Shown here: one piece after another, positions 13,879-14,002 of the stretch | Layout of the letters: each line of letters opens with the position of its first letter | How positions within the stretch are numbered: position 1 is the first letter of the stretch | Origin: an uncultured Lachnospiraceae bacterium | GTDB lineage: Bacteria > Bacillota > Clostridia > Lachnospirales > Lachnospiraceae | Direction: 5' to 3' | Assembly: GCA_937910785.1 (NCBI GenBank) | Contig: CALDLG010000128.1 | Coordinates: forward strand, 1 to 14,002 | DNA: 14,002 nt | Made by a program: the position numbers and the translations under genes | The notes under the pieces: model-generated | Told to the model about the DNA's origin: nothing | Databases searched by the model: none | The model's input: only the letters and a program-made list of their open reading frames with translations

Positions 13879-14002
13879 CGCATAGGTAACAGTCTGCTTC
13901 CTTTGTTTTACAGAGATTCCGCTATCCTGTTCATACTCATGATTATGTAACTCAAACTTCCCACACCTAAAGCGGGACTCTCACTTTGAAAAATCAATAC
14001 TT
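13879..14002. other. Unresolved 5' region of the sensor kinase at the window edge
   Basis: From 13879 to 13980 the kinase frame continues without stop or start codon and encodes a plausible basic cytoplasmic N-terminus before helix 1. In another frame an ATG gives only ten codons (MSMNRIAESL) before TAA. I see no convincing promoter. Either a non-standard start, a start that is truly GTG, or a one-base frameshift near 13905-13915 could explain it. Confidence 0.4.

Noticed and set aside
1..14002. CRISPR array, tRNA or rRNA genes
   Set aside because: No regularly spaced repeats and no recognisable tRNA or rRNA sequence were found on either strand.

Overview
The gene content points to a gut Lachnospiraceae-like Firmicute (Clostridia). 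The evidence is moderate GC, Firmicute-type Shine-Dalgarno sites, a split CpsB/CpsC/CpsD tyrosine-phosphorylation module, a GH3 beta-glucosidase with permuted domains and a large hybrid histidine kinase. The genus cannot be named from this sequence. Every gene I accept lies on the minus strand.

From right to left (direction of transcription): a membrane hybrid sensor kinase with two receiver domains (10885-13878, 5' end unclear); a cytoplasmic domain-permuted GH3 glycosidase (8057-10837); an SPPY-type DNA methyltransferase (6658-8034); and PTS enzyme I (4955-6577), which has its own promoter (6620-6648) and a strong terminator (4848-4879). The kinase, glycosidase and methyltransferase are separated by only 47 and 22 bp and may form one transcript.

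Next comes a self-contained invertible cassette (3205-4732). A tyrosine recombinase gene (3394-4506) is enclosed by two exact 27-bp repeats in inverted orientation (3205-3231 and 4706-4732). Each repeat is itself an imperfect palindrome with a 3-bp asymmetric centre, as expected of a tyrosine-recombinase core site. The right end of the cassette carries an extended -10 promoter on the plus strand (4622-4650). It currently points away from the capsule genes and, after inversion, would point straight at them.

Immediately left of the cassette begins a capsule/exopolysaccharide operon: CpsB-type PHP phosphatase (2400-3125), CpsC/Wzz chain-length regulator (1593-2366), CpsD tyrosine autokinase with a tyrosine-rich repeat (668-1609), and a membrane-anchored Ig-like-domain protein that runs off the window (1-627). 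The natural reading is that the recombinase phase-varies capsule expression by flipping the DNA upstream of the first cps gene, and carries its own gene inside the flipped segment. Which orientation is ON cannot be settled from sequence alone, and both possibilities are described. No rRNA, tRNA, CRISPR array or insertion sequence was seen.
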